Positions 1 to 12,149 of a stretch of 64,000 nucleotides of DNA are shown here, one piece after another. Within the stretch, counting starts at the first letter, position 1, and each line of letters begins with the position of its first letter. The stretch is from NCBI GenBank assembly GCA_030340625.1, contig JAOPHQ010002559.1, positions 1-64,000 on the forward strand, written 5' to 3'. The notes under the pieces are model-generated. The model ran no database searches, had not been told where the DNA came from, and saw only the letters and a list, made by a program, of their open reading frames with translations. This stretch comes from Merluccius polli. Lineage: Eukaryota; Chordata; Actinopteri; Gadiformes; Merlucciidae. The position numbers and the translations under genes are program-made.

Positions 1-2288
1 CACCTCGGGGCATTATCTCCTACATATACATACTCCCTCACTGTGAAGGTATTTGACACTCTCGGAACTCTTAATCGTTTTGAAAAAGACAATCCTCGAA
101 AGAATGGAAGTTCTCAGAAGAATACTTTCTCCAAAAAAGGACAAACTCACAAAAGAGAACTACTCCAAGAGGACTCGAAGAGGATTTCCTCGGAGAAAGA
201 GACTTTCTCTGAAAGAGAAAGCACAAGGAGCACACAGGCTCCCAGCTCGAAGCGCGCATTTCTTTCAAAAAAAAAAAGGATGACACAATGGATGTTTCTG
301 AGCTTTAAAAAAGTATTTTTGCATCATCTGATTGGCCCTATTCATAAGACGCCCGCCTTTCCCTAGTTTATTACTAGTTGGACATACTGTAAACACAATG
401 CCTATTCTGCTTCCCCGGATTTCACCAGATAATAAATAATTGACATCTCAAATATTAAACTATATCAGATATCAGGAAAATATATTATTTGATTAAAAAT
501 CAATTGTCACTTTATTAATTTAATTGAACTTTTGACTGATATAAAACAGGCATTATAATAACACATGTACTGATGAGATTAAATTATCTGCAAACTAAAT
601 TATTAATTTGAGGTAATTTACACATGTGACAAACACCAATCTTGAATTAATTAACCAAGTTCAATCAAGTAAATAAAAGTGCAAACACAAAATATATGAA
701 TTTAACAATTTTAACAAGATATGTCACCACATGGATGAACACAATAAAAATCACTTCTACTTCAACAATAAACAAGCATTTAATCAATTGATTACATTAC
801 CACAATATGTGATTGTGGAACACTTATGAAGCATGTATTAATTGAATTTTGAATTTAAACTTAATGTTAAGTAATTAAACATAAGTAGAGTAGAGATAGA
901 GAGACAAAGAGGACGTGGGGCTTCCACAAAAGTTCCATATGATGGTCAAAGGACTGTTTAAGGACCCCACTAGCCGGGAGGGGTGAGCTAGAGGCAGAGA
1001 GACAAAGGGGGATGTGCAGAATGAAATAGAGGCACTATAGTTTCTTAAATAGGATTCATAGAAACACTTCATGTGTGTTCAGCACATGTCCTTTTTCTTC
1101 TTGTTTTTCACAGTCCAAGTTGCTGATCTTCCTTGTGAGGATGACTTTGTATTTGTATGTATATTGTATGTGGGAGTGTGCGCATCTGAGCAATGCATGG
1201 AAGAGGGGCCTGGAAGATTACCATCCCAAATGGTGTATGGTTAAACCCATCGGGTGGTAAAAATGTCTTGAGTGTGTCTTGCTGTTTAATTCACAGCTTT
1301 GGGGTCCATTTGGTCAGTGTAGTGAACAGAGTTGATCTTAGGGATGGCAGGGTGTGGATGAGGTACTATGCTGTGGAGTGTTAGATGGGATAAATCACTT
1401 ATCAGGCCCAGATCAGACCAGATGACCCTGGACCAAAGTGTATAATCCAAAGCAGCACAGTCTGGTATGGCTACAATACTTAGACCTACTTGATGTATCC
1501 TGTGAAAAACCTCCTTCAGGTTCCGACCAGGAAAACCACTTAATAATACTATGTCATCCCAAGATAGGTCGCTTGCCTGGTACCAAACTACACCGTGATA
1601 CATCAAGGCACTGGGAGGTCTTGCTGGGGCTCCACCCTGCCTAAGGGCATCTCCTTTGTGACTTGCCATAGGCCTGTTAGAGGCTTTTTTACATCGCCAA
1701 GGGGACCATGCCAATACCCTTTGCATAAATCCAACGCGTGGTGATGAGATATGCACTGACATCCAGTTTCCATGAAGGAAATCTAGCGTAGGCATCGGGG
1801 TACAGCATCCAAACTTCCTGAGCATTAATTCTGAATGTCAATAGCAGAGCCAGACACTGCCATCTTTCGCCTTAACTAAGCAAATAGATTGCTCCACTCA
1901 CTAATAGATGCAGGCATGCAAACTGGTTGAGAGGACCCAAAAAGGTGACTTTTTTTTTGCCAAAAACTAAGAAACTTCATCGTGTGGCACCCATCAAATC
2001 AAGCAGGGTTATATGTTTCCTAAGGTGCTCTGCCCCAGTGGCACACAAAATGTCGTGATATTCAGACCCCATTTATATGACGCAGTTATTATTAGGGATT
2101 AGGTTTTTTTCAATTTTGCTTCCACTGGACTCCTGCTCTTAATTAGAGAGCATTGAGCCTCCTCCCAAACCCCCCTTTTTTTGAAAAAAAAGCTACACAA
2201 AAACTAACTTAATCATATGTCAAGTCAAAGGTTACATTTATAGTTTAGAGGTCCATATCAATAAATATCCACTTTATTTCTAATAATC
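1..2288. other. AT-rich stretch with no recognised gene
   Basis: I find no exon or mobile element I can name here. The first 370 bases are purine-rich on the + strand and give overlapping open frames in several registers, which looks like low-complexity sequence. A 179-codon open frame on the minus strand (1286-1825) has no recognised domain and no splice context. Most of the rest is AT-rich non-coding sequence. Confidence 0.5.
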
Positions 2289-2319
2289 TTGGATTTGGAG
2301 GTGCTGATTCTCATCCCGG

Positions 2320-3460
2320 GCCGCTTCTTTACACTCGGCTGCCTACCGGTCCAGCCCGAGAGGTGGAGGTCACGGTCTGATGATAGCCAACAGGACCCAC
2401 TTCATCCGCAAAAAGCAGTGACCCCAATCCTGAGGTCAACAAACTGGACCCCCTCAACACCCTGGCTGAACCTAGAAATCCTGTCCATAAAAAATTATGA
2501 ACAGGAATTGGTGACAAAGGGCAGCCATGGCAGAGTCCAACCCTCACTGGAAACAAGTCCGACTTATTAACGGCAATGGCGGGAATCCGTATCAGGGGGT
2601 TCAATACCCCCGTTACTCCCGGAGAACCCCCCACAGGACTCCCCGAGGGGACACGGCTTGAAATGCCTTCTCCCAAGTCCACAAACCAAAACATGTGGAC
2701 TGGTTGGGCAAACTCCCATGCACCCTCCAAGGATCCTGCAGAGAGTGTAGAGCTGGTCCCACTGTTCCAAGACCTGGACGCAAACCAATTGCTCCTTCCT
2801 AATCCTATCCGACGGACCCTCCTTCCAGCACCCCTGTATAGGACCTTACCAGGAAGCGCTGAGGAGTGTGATCCCCCTATAGTTGGAACACACCCCCCTC
2901 CGGTCACCCCTTCCCCCCAGTCTGCCGAATCCAGAGGCACTGCCCCCGATGTCCATGCGAATGCTGCAGAGTCGTGTCAACCATGACAGCCCCATAACAT
3001 CCAGGGCCCTTAAGGAACTCCGGGCGGACCTCATCCACCCCCGGGGCCCCTGCCACCGTGGAGCTTTTTGTCCACCTCGGCGACCTCAGCCCCAGAGATA
3101 GGAGAGCCCACACCCGAGTCCCCAGGCCCTGCTTCCTTACCGGAAGGCGTGTCAGTGGGATTAAAGAGGTCTTCGAAGTATTCCTTCCACCGATCCACAA
3201 CGTCCTGAGTCGAGGGTCAGCAGCGCACCGTCTCCACCATACACAGTGTTGACGATGCACTGCTTCCCCCTCCTGAGACGCTGGATGGTGGTCCAGAACC
3301 TCTTCGAAGCTGTCCGGAAAGTCGTTCTCCATGGCTCACCGAACTCCTCCCATGTCCGGGTTTTTGCCTCAGCGACTGCTGCAGCTGCGCTCCGCTTGGG
3401 CCTGCCGGTACCTGCCTGCTGCCTCCGGAGTCCCACAGGCCAAAAAGGTCCTATAGGACT
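2320..3460 (-). pseudogene. Degenerate LINE reverse transcriptase (RTE-like)
   Basis: Minus-strand frames spell out pieces of a fish LINE reverse transcriptase in the expected order, scattered over several frames. Near 3340-3160 is a segment like the linker before the RT (WTTIQRLRRGKQCIVNTVYG). Near 3030 comes APGVDEVRPEFLKG. Near 2700 comes LEGAWEFAQPVHM. Near 2540 comes DLFPVRVGLCHGCPLSPI, and near 2390 LLFADEV, where the catalytic pair should read FADD. Frameshifts and stops separate these blocks, so the copy is dead. I assign RTE (Rex3-like) from memory of similar fish proteins; another LINE clade is possible. The 5' part and endonuclease are missing. Confidence 0.7.
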
Positions 3461-3611
3461 CCTTCAGTTTGACAGCATCCCTCACCGCCGGTGTCCACCA
3501 GGGAATCGGGAATCTTTAGTTCCCTGTGTCTGATCGCTGTAATTCGGAGTGTGAATATCGGTTGAATATCTAATATCTTAACTTTAAAAACACTTTTGTA
3601 TAGACAAGACA

Positions 3612-3725
3612 ACAGTCGCACATCCCTAGTAACTACGCCCGTGAAGATGAACCCTCCCGGACACCGCTATTAACATGAACCGCTCCCCCGAAGGAGCCAC
3701 ACATCCACGCGTACCGGACACGAAA
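3612..3725. repeat. Dispersed repeat copy, second copy at 46747-46856
   Basis: This segment matches 46747-46856 closely, starting at AGTCGCACATCCCT and running through the shared CTATTAACATGAACCGCTC core. The second copy lies inside the long inverted-repeat element at 45942-49323, so this one is probably a fragment of the same family. Confidence 0.75.
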
Positions 3726-3789
3726 ATAGTTTGCAAGTCCTTCTCAATGTTATTTGTAAATATAGAAAATAAAATAAAAAAATTAAACC

Positions 3790-3995
3790 TTTAGGGACAA
3801 ACTTGAACATCTCTAAAAACTCTGATTTAAGACCATCTGAAAAAAACACATTGTGTGCTCTGTAAGATAATTATTGAACCATTTTAAAACTGTGTCCCCT
3901 ATTCCAATATCACCAAATCTATTTAGCAATAACACATGGTCTACAGTCTTCAAATGCTTTTGATAAGGCAGATAAAGCAGCACCGATAGGTCTTT
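3790..3995 (-). pseudogene. LINE reverse transcriptase fragment
   Basis: Reading the minus strand with frame changes gives LSKAF, then VDHVLLLNRFGDIGIG, VLKWFNNYLTEHT and GLKSEFLEMFKFVPKG. This is the block order of the central RT fingers and palm in L1/CR1/I-type LINEs. It is too short and too broken for a clade call. The 1.4 kb to its right (3996-5400) holds no recognisable coding sequence. Confidence 0.45.
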
Positions 3996-5400
3996 AATAT
4001 TATCAGAGGCAGCCAGTCCTAGTTAAGGTCGCCCAGGAGAATTAATTCAGTCATTAAGGTTGAGGAGTACATCAGAGAGAGAGGAAATTGTTTATTTTTT
4101 GGCGGGTGGTGGTCTGTAAGATCCAACAACAGTGAGGTGTAAGTCCTAGAATATGTTCACTTTTACCGCCAGTAGTTCAAATTGTTTGGCTTCATTTAAG
4201 GACAATGTCACAAGCTCCAATAGTTAGATTTAACATGTATAGCAACTCTGCCCCCCTTGCCTGAACGATCTGCTCTGAAAATATTATATCCATCAATGGT
4301 GATCAAATTATCTGGTGTTGTAAATTTTAGACCATAATGTCCATATACAGGTATATTGCATCAATCCATAGTCATGGTCTATTTTAGGAAAAAGACTTCT
4401 AAAATTAAAATGATTCCAAGTTTCGTCACAAACACTGCCTGAAAGGTGTGAGGGACTCCATATCGCACAGTAAAATGGTAATTTAAGGCTTTCAAAGTTT
4501 GCAGGTATAAAATGGGGCTCACTCGTGTTAGAGACATGTAAAGTGTTTGTTGCTGAGCGGGGTGGATTAGCTGGTGATAACTGCAGGCATCCTTAGTTGG
4601 AGAGTGAGATGTTAGAAATTCACTCACCCAATGATGTCCATCATTGTATAGGGTCGATCTTCAGTTAAGTCCAGGAGTACATGTAGTAAGTAATAAGAAT
4701 AGTAGATGTATTTTGCTTGCACAGATACAACAAAGGTTCCAGGGGCTCACTGCACAGCTTCGTGATTCAGGTTGTAGAGATTGTTTCCTGAGGTGCCTCA
4801 TATGCAGTCAGTGTAGTCCATCACGTAAAAAACCACACTGCTGTAAGTCTTGGATCTTGCAGGGGGAGTGAGGCCAAAGCCAAAACTGTGCTGCTGGTGT
4901 GCCACTGTGTCACCCAGGTGTGCGGGGATAAATCAGGCCTCAATCGGTTTAAATGGCACCCAAACATATCAATTTGGGCCACCATACAAGCCGATCAGGA
5001 GTTCCACCTTAGAACTCCTGTTATAGATGTTCCTAGCCCCCAAATGTCCTGGCCAGGGTTGCCTATGGGCCATATCTAGCACCCTCTCTCTGAGCCCTTG
5101 GAGAAAACTAGCTGTTCAGCTCCTGCCATTTCAGACTTGCGCGACAACACTCCTAGGAACTCCTAGCTGACCCTCTGGAATAAGGTAAGCTTGCTGAAAA
5201 ACACCTTTCAGGGATTCATCTTGCTGCTGTAACTGATTAAAAATCACAAGATGCTGCTACCCTACCCTCTCCAGGATCTGGAAACTCGGTGAATACTACT
5301 GTCATTGTTACTACCAGTATATCCCTGCATATTTCCCCCTACTCTTCTTTCTCTTTGGCGTAGCACTGTCTGGCAGCAGAGTTTGCATAGGGCATCTCAC

Positions 5401-5894
5401 TCAATGCAGTCTGTTCCCCACCTGTAGGTGAAATCCGTTTCTGCTGATTCTGCATTTGGGCTTTACATTTACAGGCTTACACAAGTTAACGAAATCCAGC
5501 AACACTGGGATACCCTGCTCCAAAATAACCTGATGGACTAGCCTATCCACAACTCCCACAGACAACAGAAATTGCTGACCTTGTACTGTGTACCGGTGTT
5601 CAAGAATCAAGACTGTCCCAATCTGCTTCAAAGACTTAGCATCTGGCTGGATCCACTTATCATACATGTTCACATACAAAGTTCACGTGGGGTATTCCTT
5701 GGTTTAATGTCTGTATCTCTAAACCTCAGTCTGTAAACTTGAGCATCAATCTCATATTTGGCAAGAATGTGTATCCTGGTATCAACAGCAGCCATAGCCA
5801 CATAGGCACCACAGGCCTTGCCAGTAAGCACTGGAACCAGCCTGACCACCAGTCCTCTTCTGGCCACTGGTACGCTACCCTCTGGACCTGCCAT
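5401..5894 (-). pseudogene. Ty3-type retrotransposon relic with SCAN-like gag
   Basis: The minus strand gives LVPVLTGKACGAYVAMA, ILAKYEIDAQVYRLRFRD and PRNTPRELCM, then in another frame MYDKWIQPDAKSLKQIG. This is the helical gag core of the Gmr1-like Ty3 group, from which the vertebrate SCAN domain is thought to descend. It jumps straight into GQQFLLSVGVVDRLVHQVIL, which resembles the protease-linked region of the same elements, so the end of gag and the nucleocapsid have been deleted. There is at least one frameshift between the blocks. I could not find LTRs. Confidence 0.6.
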
Positions 5895-6399
5895 CTCTCT
5901 CGTTCCTATAATTAGTACATTAGTGGATTTAATTATACATTTGCATTCAATAATTTACCAAAACAAACATTCAGAATTATCAAAACTAAACAGGATCCCT
6001 GTCGGATCTCCTCTTTATTCAGCTCCACTTGGTTTCAGCCCAATAAGATCTGATCACTCACATATGCATGGTTAACCGCAAGGGAAACACAAATTAGAAG
6101 ACTGAAAACAAAACAAACAAGAAGGGTTAGAAAGAAAATGCTGATGAACTAAATATATAGAAATGTATGATTTATATTAATATATGGGTTATATTCATCT
6201 GACCAGTGAGGTGGATCATGTAGCATGTATCTGCCAAATAAAGGAAGTCCATTCAATCCACTAATTGGGTTTCTACAATATGAAGGTTATAGCTGAGGTT
6301 TTTACTGTAGCCCCCTGACACCATGAGGTGTCTTTGCCCTTAAACAGAAGACCCTCTCTATCTGCAGCACACCCAAGGAGATTGCATCACATACCTGGA

Positions 6400-6433
6400 C
6401 CCCCCCCCCCCCCCCACACACACACACACACAC
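6400..6433. repeat. Poly-C followed by (CA)n microsatellite
   Basis: A run of about 16 C is followed directly by about nine CA units. Confidence 0.95.
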
Positions 6434-6664
6434 ACGCGGAGTGTTGTTGCAATGCTGAAGGGCCTCTCTCTGTGCTTTAGCAGCAATGCACCATTCAAGT
6501 CTGCAGGAAACTTGACAAACGAGCAGCGATCTGTGCTGCGGTGGGGGTGCAGGAGAGGGAATGGGGAGGGGGGGGGGGACACTTGCACTGCACAACCCTC
6601 TATCCTCCCCCCTACTCCCCCCGTCCTGCAGTGGTGCACTTTACTTTTCACATCTTTGGCCAGG

Positions 6665-6721
6665 GACACACACACATGCACCGCACGCACACACACACGC
6701 ACACACACACACACACACACA
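6665..6721. repeat. (CA)n microsatellite
   Basis: Interrupted CA dinucleotide repeat with TG and CG interruptions. A 10-base G run lies just upstream, near 6569-6578. Confidence 0.95.
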
Positions 6722-7366
6722 GTATTTGGATAAGCTGGAATACCCAAAGTCATAAATGCACACTTGGTGGTGTGCTTTGCTGAGAGTTGCACATATATAG
6801 CTGTCTGTGTCTTCACCATCACTAGAGGTGGCCAAAACAGCTTATTAAGTAAAGAAATATATAATAGATACTTATAATGAGTGGGTTGCTGTTTGCGTGT
6901 CGTATCAGGTGTAGATCACATTCTCAATAATATTGTATCATTGTAATAATAAACACTAAACACTGCTGACAATCAAAAACAAGGTTATGAGTGGATCACT
7001 CTTTTCCTCACTATGTTTTTCTATAATTGCTTTATTACACTGTCTATGGGTGCATTGTTTCTTTTTTCCTGCGCTATGATTATACTGCAAAATAAATGTA
7101 AACTTTATTTTATTTTTGTACATTATTCAATGTATATAACCTATTAAAAAAGGAATAAAAATGACATATCTATGGACCATGACATAATCTTCAGTGGAGG
7201 CCAGCACATTGAGAACTAACAGTTCTACTGTAAGCGCCATCTGCTAATCGTCTCAATGAAGAAGCTACTACTATGGAATGCTGGCCGTGCTTGGGAACTG
7301 CAGTCCCAGACAAGCAGTGGAGCTGAGCAGGCCTACCTGACGCAGCATGCTATCATTCACCTTGAC

Positions 7367-7369
<3 letters not shown>

Positions 7370-7409
<40 letters not shown>
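7370..7409. repeat. (GA)n microsatellite
   Basis: About 20 uninterrupted GA units. The surrounding 5.9-8.0 kb contains no recognised gene. Confidence 0.95.
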
Positions 7410-7412
<3 letters not shown>

Positions 7413-8005
7413 GCTTTGACTTGACTATGGGATGCTGTCCACACATGTTCCACTCAATAATGGCAGAACGTGAGTGGGACGTACTATCGATCCTGCTGAA
7501 AAGATGTTTTCTAAAAGGCAGGCAGTAAGCATGTCTGTGTCCCACCGCCCCCACCTCCACAGTAGAGTGAGGGGCCCCAGCGATAACACTGAGCTCAGCA
7601 CGTTGCATCGCCGGCTGCATGGCAAAATGGGATTTTACAGACACTGGAGCTGAGGGCAGGTAATTCAAGTCGTTAAGCTTTGTTCCCGCCAAAGGTGTAA
7701 AATGAGCCATATTACCTTCAGACGCCTGACCCGATAAGGTCGTTCAAACATCCGGTCTTGAACATAAAATGCAGAGGGAAATTAGAATAGAGATATATAG
7801 CCTACACATATAATTAAAATGCATTATTAGGTTGTAGCAATTTACCCCTGCCACACGCCACCTTAGTGGCTTTTGCTGGGGTCCTCTGATACAGGACACA
7901 CAGGTAAATGTTGATTTGAGGATCGCATTTATCGGAGATGGCATGATGGTATATGCAGAGCAGATGGTCTATGCTGCCATGTCAGAGGCTCTCTCTCTTT
8001 CAAAT

Positions 8006-8140
8006 GTGTGTGGTGATAGCTGGTTTATCCTGAGTGCCATGATTGCTCTGCACCACAACTGTGCAGCCTCACCCAGCCCCAGAGTCTAATCAGTCTGACT
8101 CAGGCCAGGTGAGGCTGTAAACCAGCTATCAACCACACAC
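8006..8140. repeat. Compact multi-stem inverted repeat, 135 bp
   Basis: Outer arms 8006-8027 and 8118-8140 are complementary over 22 bp with one extra base on the right. Immediately inside the right arm, 8108-8117 (GGTGAGGCTG) pairs with 8064-8073 (CAGCCTCACC). A third small hairpin, CTGCAC / GTGCAG, lies at 8048-8066. It could be a small fold-back element or a structured transcript; nothing identifies it. Confidence 0.7.
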
Positions 8141-8147
8141 ACTCCAC

Positions 8148-8180
8148 ATAGGTATTCACAGAGTATCTGCAGCTACCTAT
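8148..8180. repeat. Short palindrome beside an ATT-rich tract
   Basis: AGGTATTCACAGAGTATCTG and its partner sequence form an imperfect hairpin directly followed by an ATT-type repeat. Nearly the same palindrome occurs in the opposite orientation at 56456-56490, again beside AAT units. Confidence 0.65.
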
Positions 8181-8918
8181 TGTTATTATTATCATTAGTA
8201 TTACCAAGTAGGCCTATACGCCTAAATAATAATGTATCATTGATATAAGCTAAATACAGAACACAAACCTTCTTTCTTTTTCTTTTTCTTTCTTTACAAA
8301 AAAGCACACTAGATGGCGACATAGCATCGTGAACGGCGGTGGAGCTTAGATTAAAAAAAAGATTAGATGTCTTCAAAATTCATGTTTTTGTTTATGTTTT
8401 GTACCAAAAAAGAGAAGAGGACTCTAGCAGAACATTTTGGAAAACAAATTAAGAAGTTGTTATGATGCTGCAATCAATTGTACTCTGAACTCGGAAAACA
8501 ACGACCTCCGACAAGGAAAAGGTCAGTGTAATGGTCATTCGGAACTCCAGCGAGGCCGAGTTCGCTGACATAAACACACCTGACATCACAGCAACATGGT
8601 GGTGCACACAGTGACCATTTATCATGGTCAACTATTGGGTTACCATAATATGAACAAGCCAAGCACAAATTGGTCACTCACTGTCTGGGTTGAACAGCAA
8701 ATTGGGGATGTTACCTGGGTGAGATTGGCACGCAGACCAGTTGGTGTGTGGGGGATTTGTTGATTGACTTATACATGAAAAGGGAGTTAGTTAATGCTAA
8801 GCCCATCACCTCTATTGTATCCTGATCAACTCATCAGGAACAATGGGGGGTTTGAGACGGAGGTCTGTCAGGGAGGGCAGTTATCCACATAGAAGGATTT
8901 CAGAACTGCCCCCCGGAC

Positions 8919-9142
8919 CGCGTCACGGCTGTCCTCCAGGTTTCAACCGCTCCAGGTACCGCCAAAGGAATCGGAGTAGGGGACGGTCTTCAGGTAGGAA
9001 CCTAACCTGTTGGAACATGCCACGGATGTCGCTGCTGATGGCCACCGAGTGTCCTCAGAAGCGTAGTAGCATGGCTAGAAGGGATGGCCCCAAGGCGGGC
9101 CCTGGCAGGAGCAGGGTGTTGAGGTTCTGCCCTTGGAACTGA
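8919..9142 (-). pseudogene. BEL/Pao reverse transcriptase fragment
   Basis: The minus strand reads LLLPGPALGPSLLAMLLRF, then an in-frame TGA stop, then GHSVAISSDIRGMF and VRFLPEDRPLLRFLWRYL. This is the characteristic start of the BEL/Pao RT domain. The stop and the loss of downstream RT motifs make it inactive. Confidence 0.7.
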
Positions 9143-9287
9143 AATGAGCAGTTGAATACGACCCTATTTTTCCCATTGTGCTAGCAGTCAAGCAGCGTTG
9201 GAATGAGAATGCACTGAGGGTGAGTGGATCTGCGGAAGTTGGCTCACAGATCATGTGGAAGTTTCACCACCAGCACCAAGCGTTGTC

Positions 9288-9441
9288 AGGAGGACGCCAT
9301 CGCCACTCCCCTGAGTGCAGCTACTCGCCAGAGTCCCACTGCCGGCCAGGAGGAGGCCATCGCCACTCCCCCGAGTGCAGGTACCCGACAGAGGACCGCC
9401 GGCGGACCAGGAGACGCCTTCTCCACTCTCCAGAGTGCAAA
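9288..9441. repeat. Three-copy tandem repeat, about 66-bp unit
   Basis: Three diverged copies share CGCCATCGCCACTCCC and GAGTGCA spacing. They lie between the RT and gag relics of the BEL/Pao element. The + strand translation gives a repeated HSPEC peptide, but this is antisense to the element and is probably not coding. Confidence 0.7.
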
Positions 9442-9494
9442 GTACAGCCACATGGCAGCCAGGCCCCAGTCGGGTTAGCACCATCCCAGCACCA

Positions 9495-9878
9495 TTAGCG
9501 CGAAGGTGTGGAACACCGTGACATCGCCCCTAGCAATGTTTGGCCCGTCCATAAGCTCGGCAATTCGCTGAAGCACCAGTTGGTGGGGCTGGCCATACTG
9601 CTGTTTGAGGGCAACCATGGTGTCAGTAAAGGCATACCTGGAGTTGCCGTATGAGTCCGCAATCGGAGGAGGGCTTCTTCCACTTTCAGGTGGTCCACCG
9701 GGATGTGGAACTTGAACCTCTCTGTCACGTCTGCTGGGAGGAGGTTCTCAAGAGCAATCCTCAGCCTGGAGAACTCTCTTGGGTCTCTCTCCTCCAGGTT
9801 CCGAATCTGCTCTCGGAGTAGCTCGGTCTCCCGGGTGCCCTGGTGCACCTTAGGTTGATGGGAAACTCGTGTTCGCAA
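9495..9878 (-). pseudogene. BEL/Pao gag fragment
   Basis: A minus-strand frame of 127 codons contains LLREQIRNLEERDPREFSRL and RIALENLLPADVTERFKFHI, followed by VDHLKVEEALL. This matches the coiled and capsid-proximal region of fish BEL/Pao gag. The later part (THTATPGM and beyond) appears frameshifted, and no nucleocapsid zinc knuckle is visible. Confidence 0.65.
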
Positions 9879-10723
9879 TGGAGGGCTATCCTCTGGTGGC
9901 AGCTCTTCCCGTTCATCAGCAGATGAGGCCGTCTGCTGGTGATGGGAAGATGACTGCTAACATTGACAAGGTTGGTCGTCTGGTGCGCAGGCTGCCGGAA
10001 GTTTCCCCCGGCTGAATCCTATGAGGTCATAGTCACTGAGATGTGCGGGAATAGTTCTTGTTCTCCTGATGCGCACGGTGGGGCTCCTCCTCTTGGCTCA
10101 GCATCTGATCTACAACAGGCTCTGTATCCGTCTCGAAGGACCATGTAAACTAGACTAGGGTAGGGAATGGATGGGTAGTCTGTTGTAGGGTGTTCGACAA
10201 GAACTGAACCCGGATGCTGAGTTGATGAGGGTTTATTGTGATCAAGTTGAAGGGATATACAAATGGACATGAGTGGTTCTAAAAACACATAGTATGAATT
10301 AGTAGGATACACAACTAACAATTCACAATGTATTCTCATAACTCACCCATCAAGCTGGATGACAATAGCAATGCCTGGATCGCGGCATCACTGCTCACGG
10401 ATTGGACGGCTTATTTATTGTCTGCGCCAACTTTGTGTGACTCACCGTCCATGGCTATTGTGTGCGAGCAAGAGGGAAGAGAAAGAGAGCAAGGGAGAGA
10501 AAGAAAGAGAAAGAGAAGTGGGGTAACCTGTGTCTGTTTTCTACAACATTAACTTGGAGGAATTAGTAAAAGTTAAAAGGCACACAGACCAGTTGGTCTG
10601 TGGAGGATCTGTTGTCTGATTGATACAACAGAGGAGGCCATTTAATCTACTCTACTCCCAACACCTTAATTGCTTCCTGAGAGGGCACATCACAGTAGTG
10701 GCTTCCATATGAGACTTGACTTC

Positions 10724-10815
10724 CAATTATCACAAAGCAAATAGGTGGTTTGAACATTGTACAAAGTTTTGACGAAATTGCACTGCAGGACTAGTGCTGT
10801 TCATCCCAAGAGAAA
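10724..10815. repeat. Dispersed repeat copy, second copy at 45055-45145
   Basis: ACTTCCAATTATCAC, then AAATAGGTGGTTTGAACATT and GGCAGGACTAG-like sequence, recur at 45055-45145 within a hAT element. This copy is therefore probably a fragment of the same hAT family. The next 1.1 kb (10816-11930) holds nothing I recognise. Confidence 0.7.
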
Positions 10816-11940
10816 TCACATAGGTGCGTCTCAGCACTACTGTACCTATCATCATTCTTAAATTTCAAACATGTTTGTTTTCATGAAAGGTCGAATGGTG
10901 CGTCGCTTTAAATGTTGTTGCCACAAGGAGTTGTGGGATGGCGTAATCTTCTCTCTCCAGGTCATTCACTCAGTCAGAACCCTGGTTAGGCAAAAAAGAA
11001 AGGCCCAATCCCAAAGTCCACAATCACAGACTCATGGACTTTGAGGCATGTTCCAGTTAAGTCCATGAGGGTTTAGGGCTGTCCCACTGTCAAATCGTCA
11101 AGTGCATGAGGGCTCTCCTGCAGACTTTTTGAGCCCTTTATGAACACTTTCCGTAAGTCCACATTTCTGCAGACTTTGCCTGGGAATTACCCACCGTTCA
11201 CAATGTGTTGACGTTGAATACGGGGTTACCAGGGGGAAAAAGTTAACAAATAGAAGGACAAATAAAAGCTACAACATTAACTGCATTAACAAGGATTTAA
11301 GATCCTCAGAGGAATGCAAGCGCTTATATTACACACCTAGTTTATTCATCAACCATCTCTTTTAATTGTTGCTTAGTGCTGCTGTAGATTTTTTAAAGTT
11401 TATTGATTATTTTACAATTACCTGTCGTCCACTCTGTAAGGCAATAGCCTGGAAGATGTTCAAATCAGGCAGTCGGTGCCTTAAAGTGTATTACCTACAG
11501 TAGAAGGCAGTCGGCTCACCCCCAGTTTGGAGAAGCAGACAGCTGTACCAGCACAGACACTAAGCAATGTACTGCTGTGAACGGGGTCAGCAGCAAAATG
11601 TATTTTCGCCGCCTAAGAAATGCATAAGCGCAACTGTGCCATGCGAGAAAAATTTGTAGTAGATACAATTTCCCGCATTCTGGTGCATTTTACTAGCCTA
11701 GTCCTAACTAGACCTTCATACTCATTTCATTCATACTAAAGGTCTAGCAGTGCTGTAGAGACAAACGATGTCTAACTTGAAGGCGGGTGCTGTTGAAGTT
11801 TAAAACCTATTGGCTCTGCCCAGTGCCACTCTGGATCCTGCCTTAACCAATCGCTAACGTTTGGTCGTGACGTATTTCATGCGCCAGAAACCACGTTGCG
11901 CGCAGTATACAAACGGCAGATGCAGTGAGCATTAGCATTA

Positions 11941-12149
11941 GCCTGGTTCCGCCCACCTCCGTACTTCCACTCAATAACTGAAATTCGCGCACGACCTCTA
12001 CGTCACTGTTCTCAGGCCGCGCCTCCTGTTTGCTAATTGGAAGGCACATTTGAGGGAAAATAAATCGTTCTAACATACAGCACGGCCAGACCTTAGTACT
12101 GAAGTGAAATGAAAATTGAGCGGAAGTACGTAGGCGGGCGGAGCCAGGC
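11941..12149. mobile_element. Short inverted-repeat MITE, 209 bp
   Basis: The left end GCCTGGTTCCGCCCACCTCC is answered by the right end GGCGGGCGGAGCCAGGC, with about 35 bp of imperfect terminal repeat. The flanks TAGCATTA and TAGCATTT match at 7 of 8 bases, consistent with a hAT-type 8-bp target duplication. Confidence 0.6.

Larger units (their letters stand above)
8690..10690 (-). mobile_element. Degenerate BEL/Pao LTR retrotransposon
   Basis: On the minus strand a gag block (9878-9495) precedes an RT block (9142-8919), as in BEL/Pao elements. Most of pol between and after them is missing. Outer segments resemble each other, for example CAGACCAGTTGGT near 8735 and near 10582, and are probably LTR remnants. 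Sequence near 10190-10240 read on the minus strand (AATAAACCCTCATCAACTC and following) looks like the 3' end of a 5' LTR. The exact boundaries are uncertain. Confidence 0.6.

Noticed and set aside
43..366. Lys/Glu/Ser-rich open frames in two + registers and on the minus strand
   Set aside because: All three frames are open because the sequence is purine-biased and low-complexity, which argues against a protein.
1286..1825. 179-codon open frame on the minus strand
   Set aside because: No recognisable domain, no splice context and a composition like random translation; not listed as a gene.
9178..9498. + strand frame with repeated HSPEC peptides
   Set aside because: Tandem repeat inside a BEL/Pao relic that reads on the other strand.
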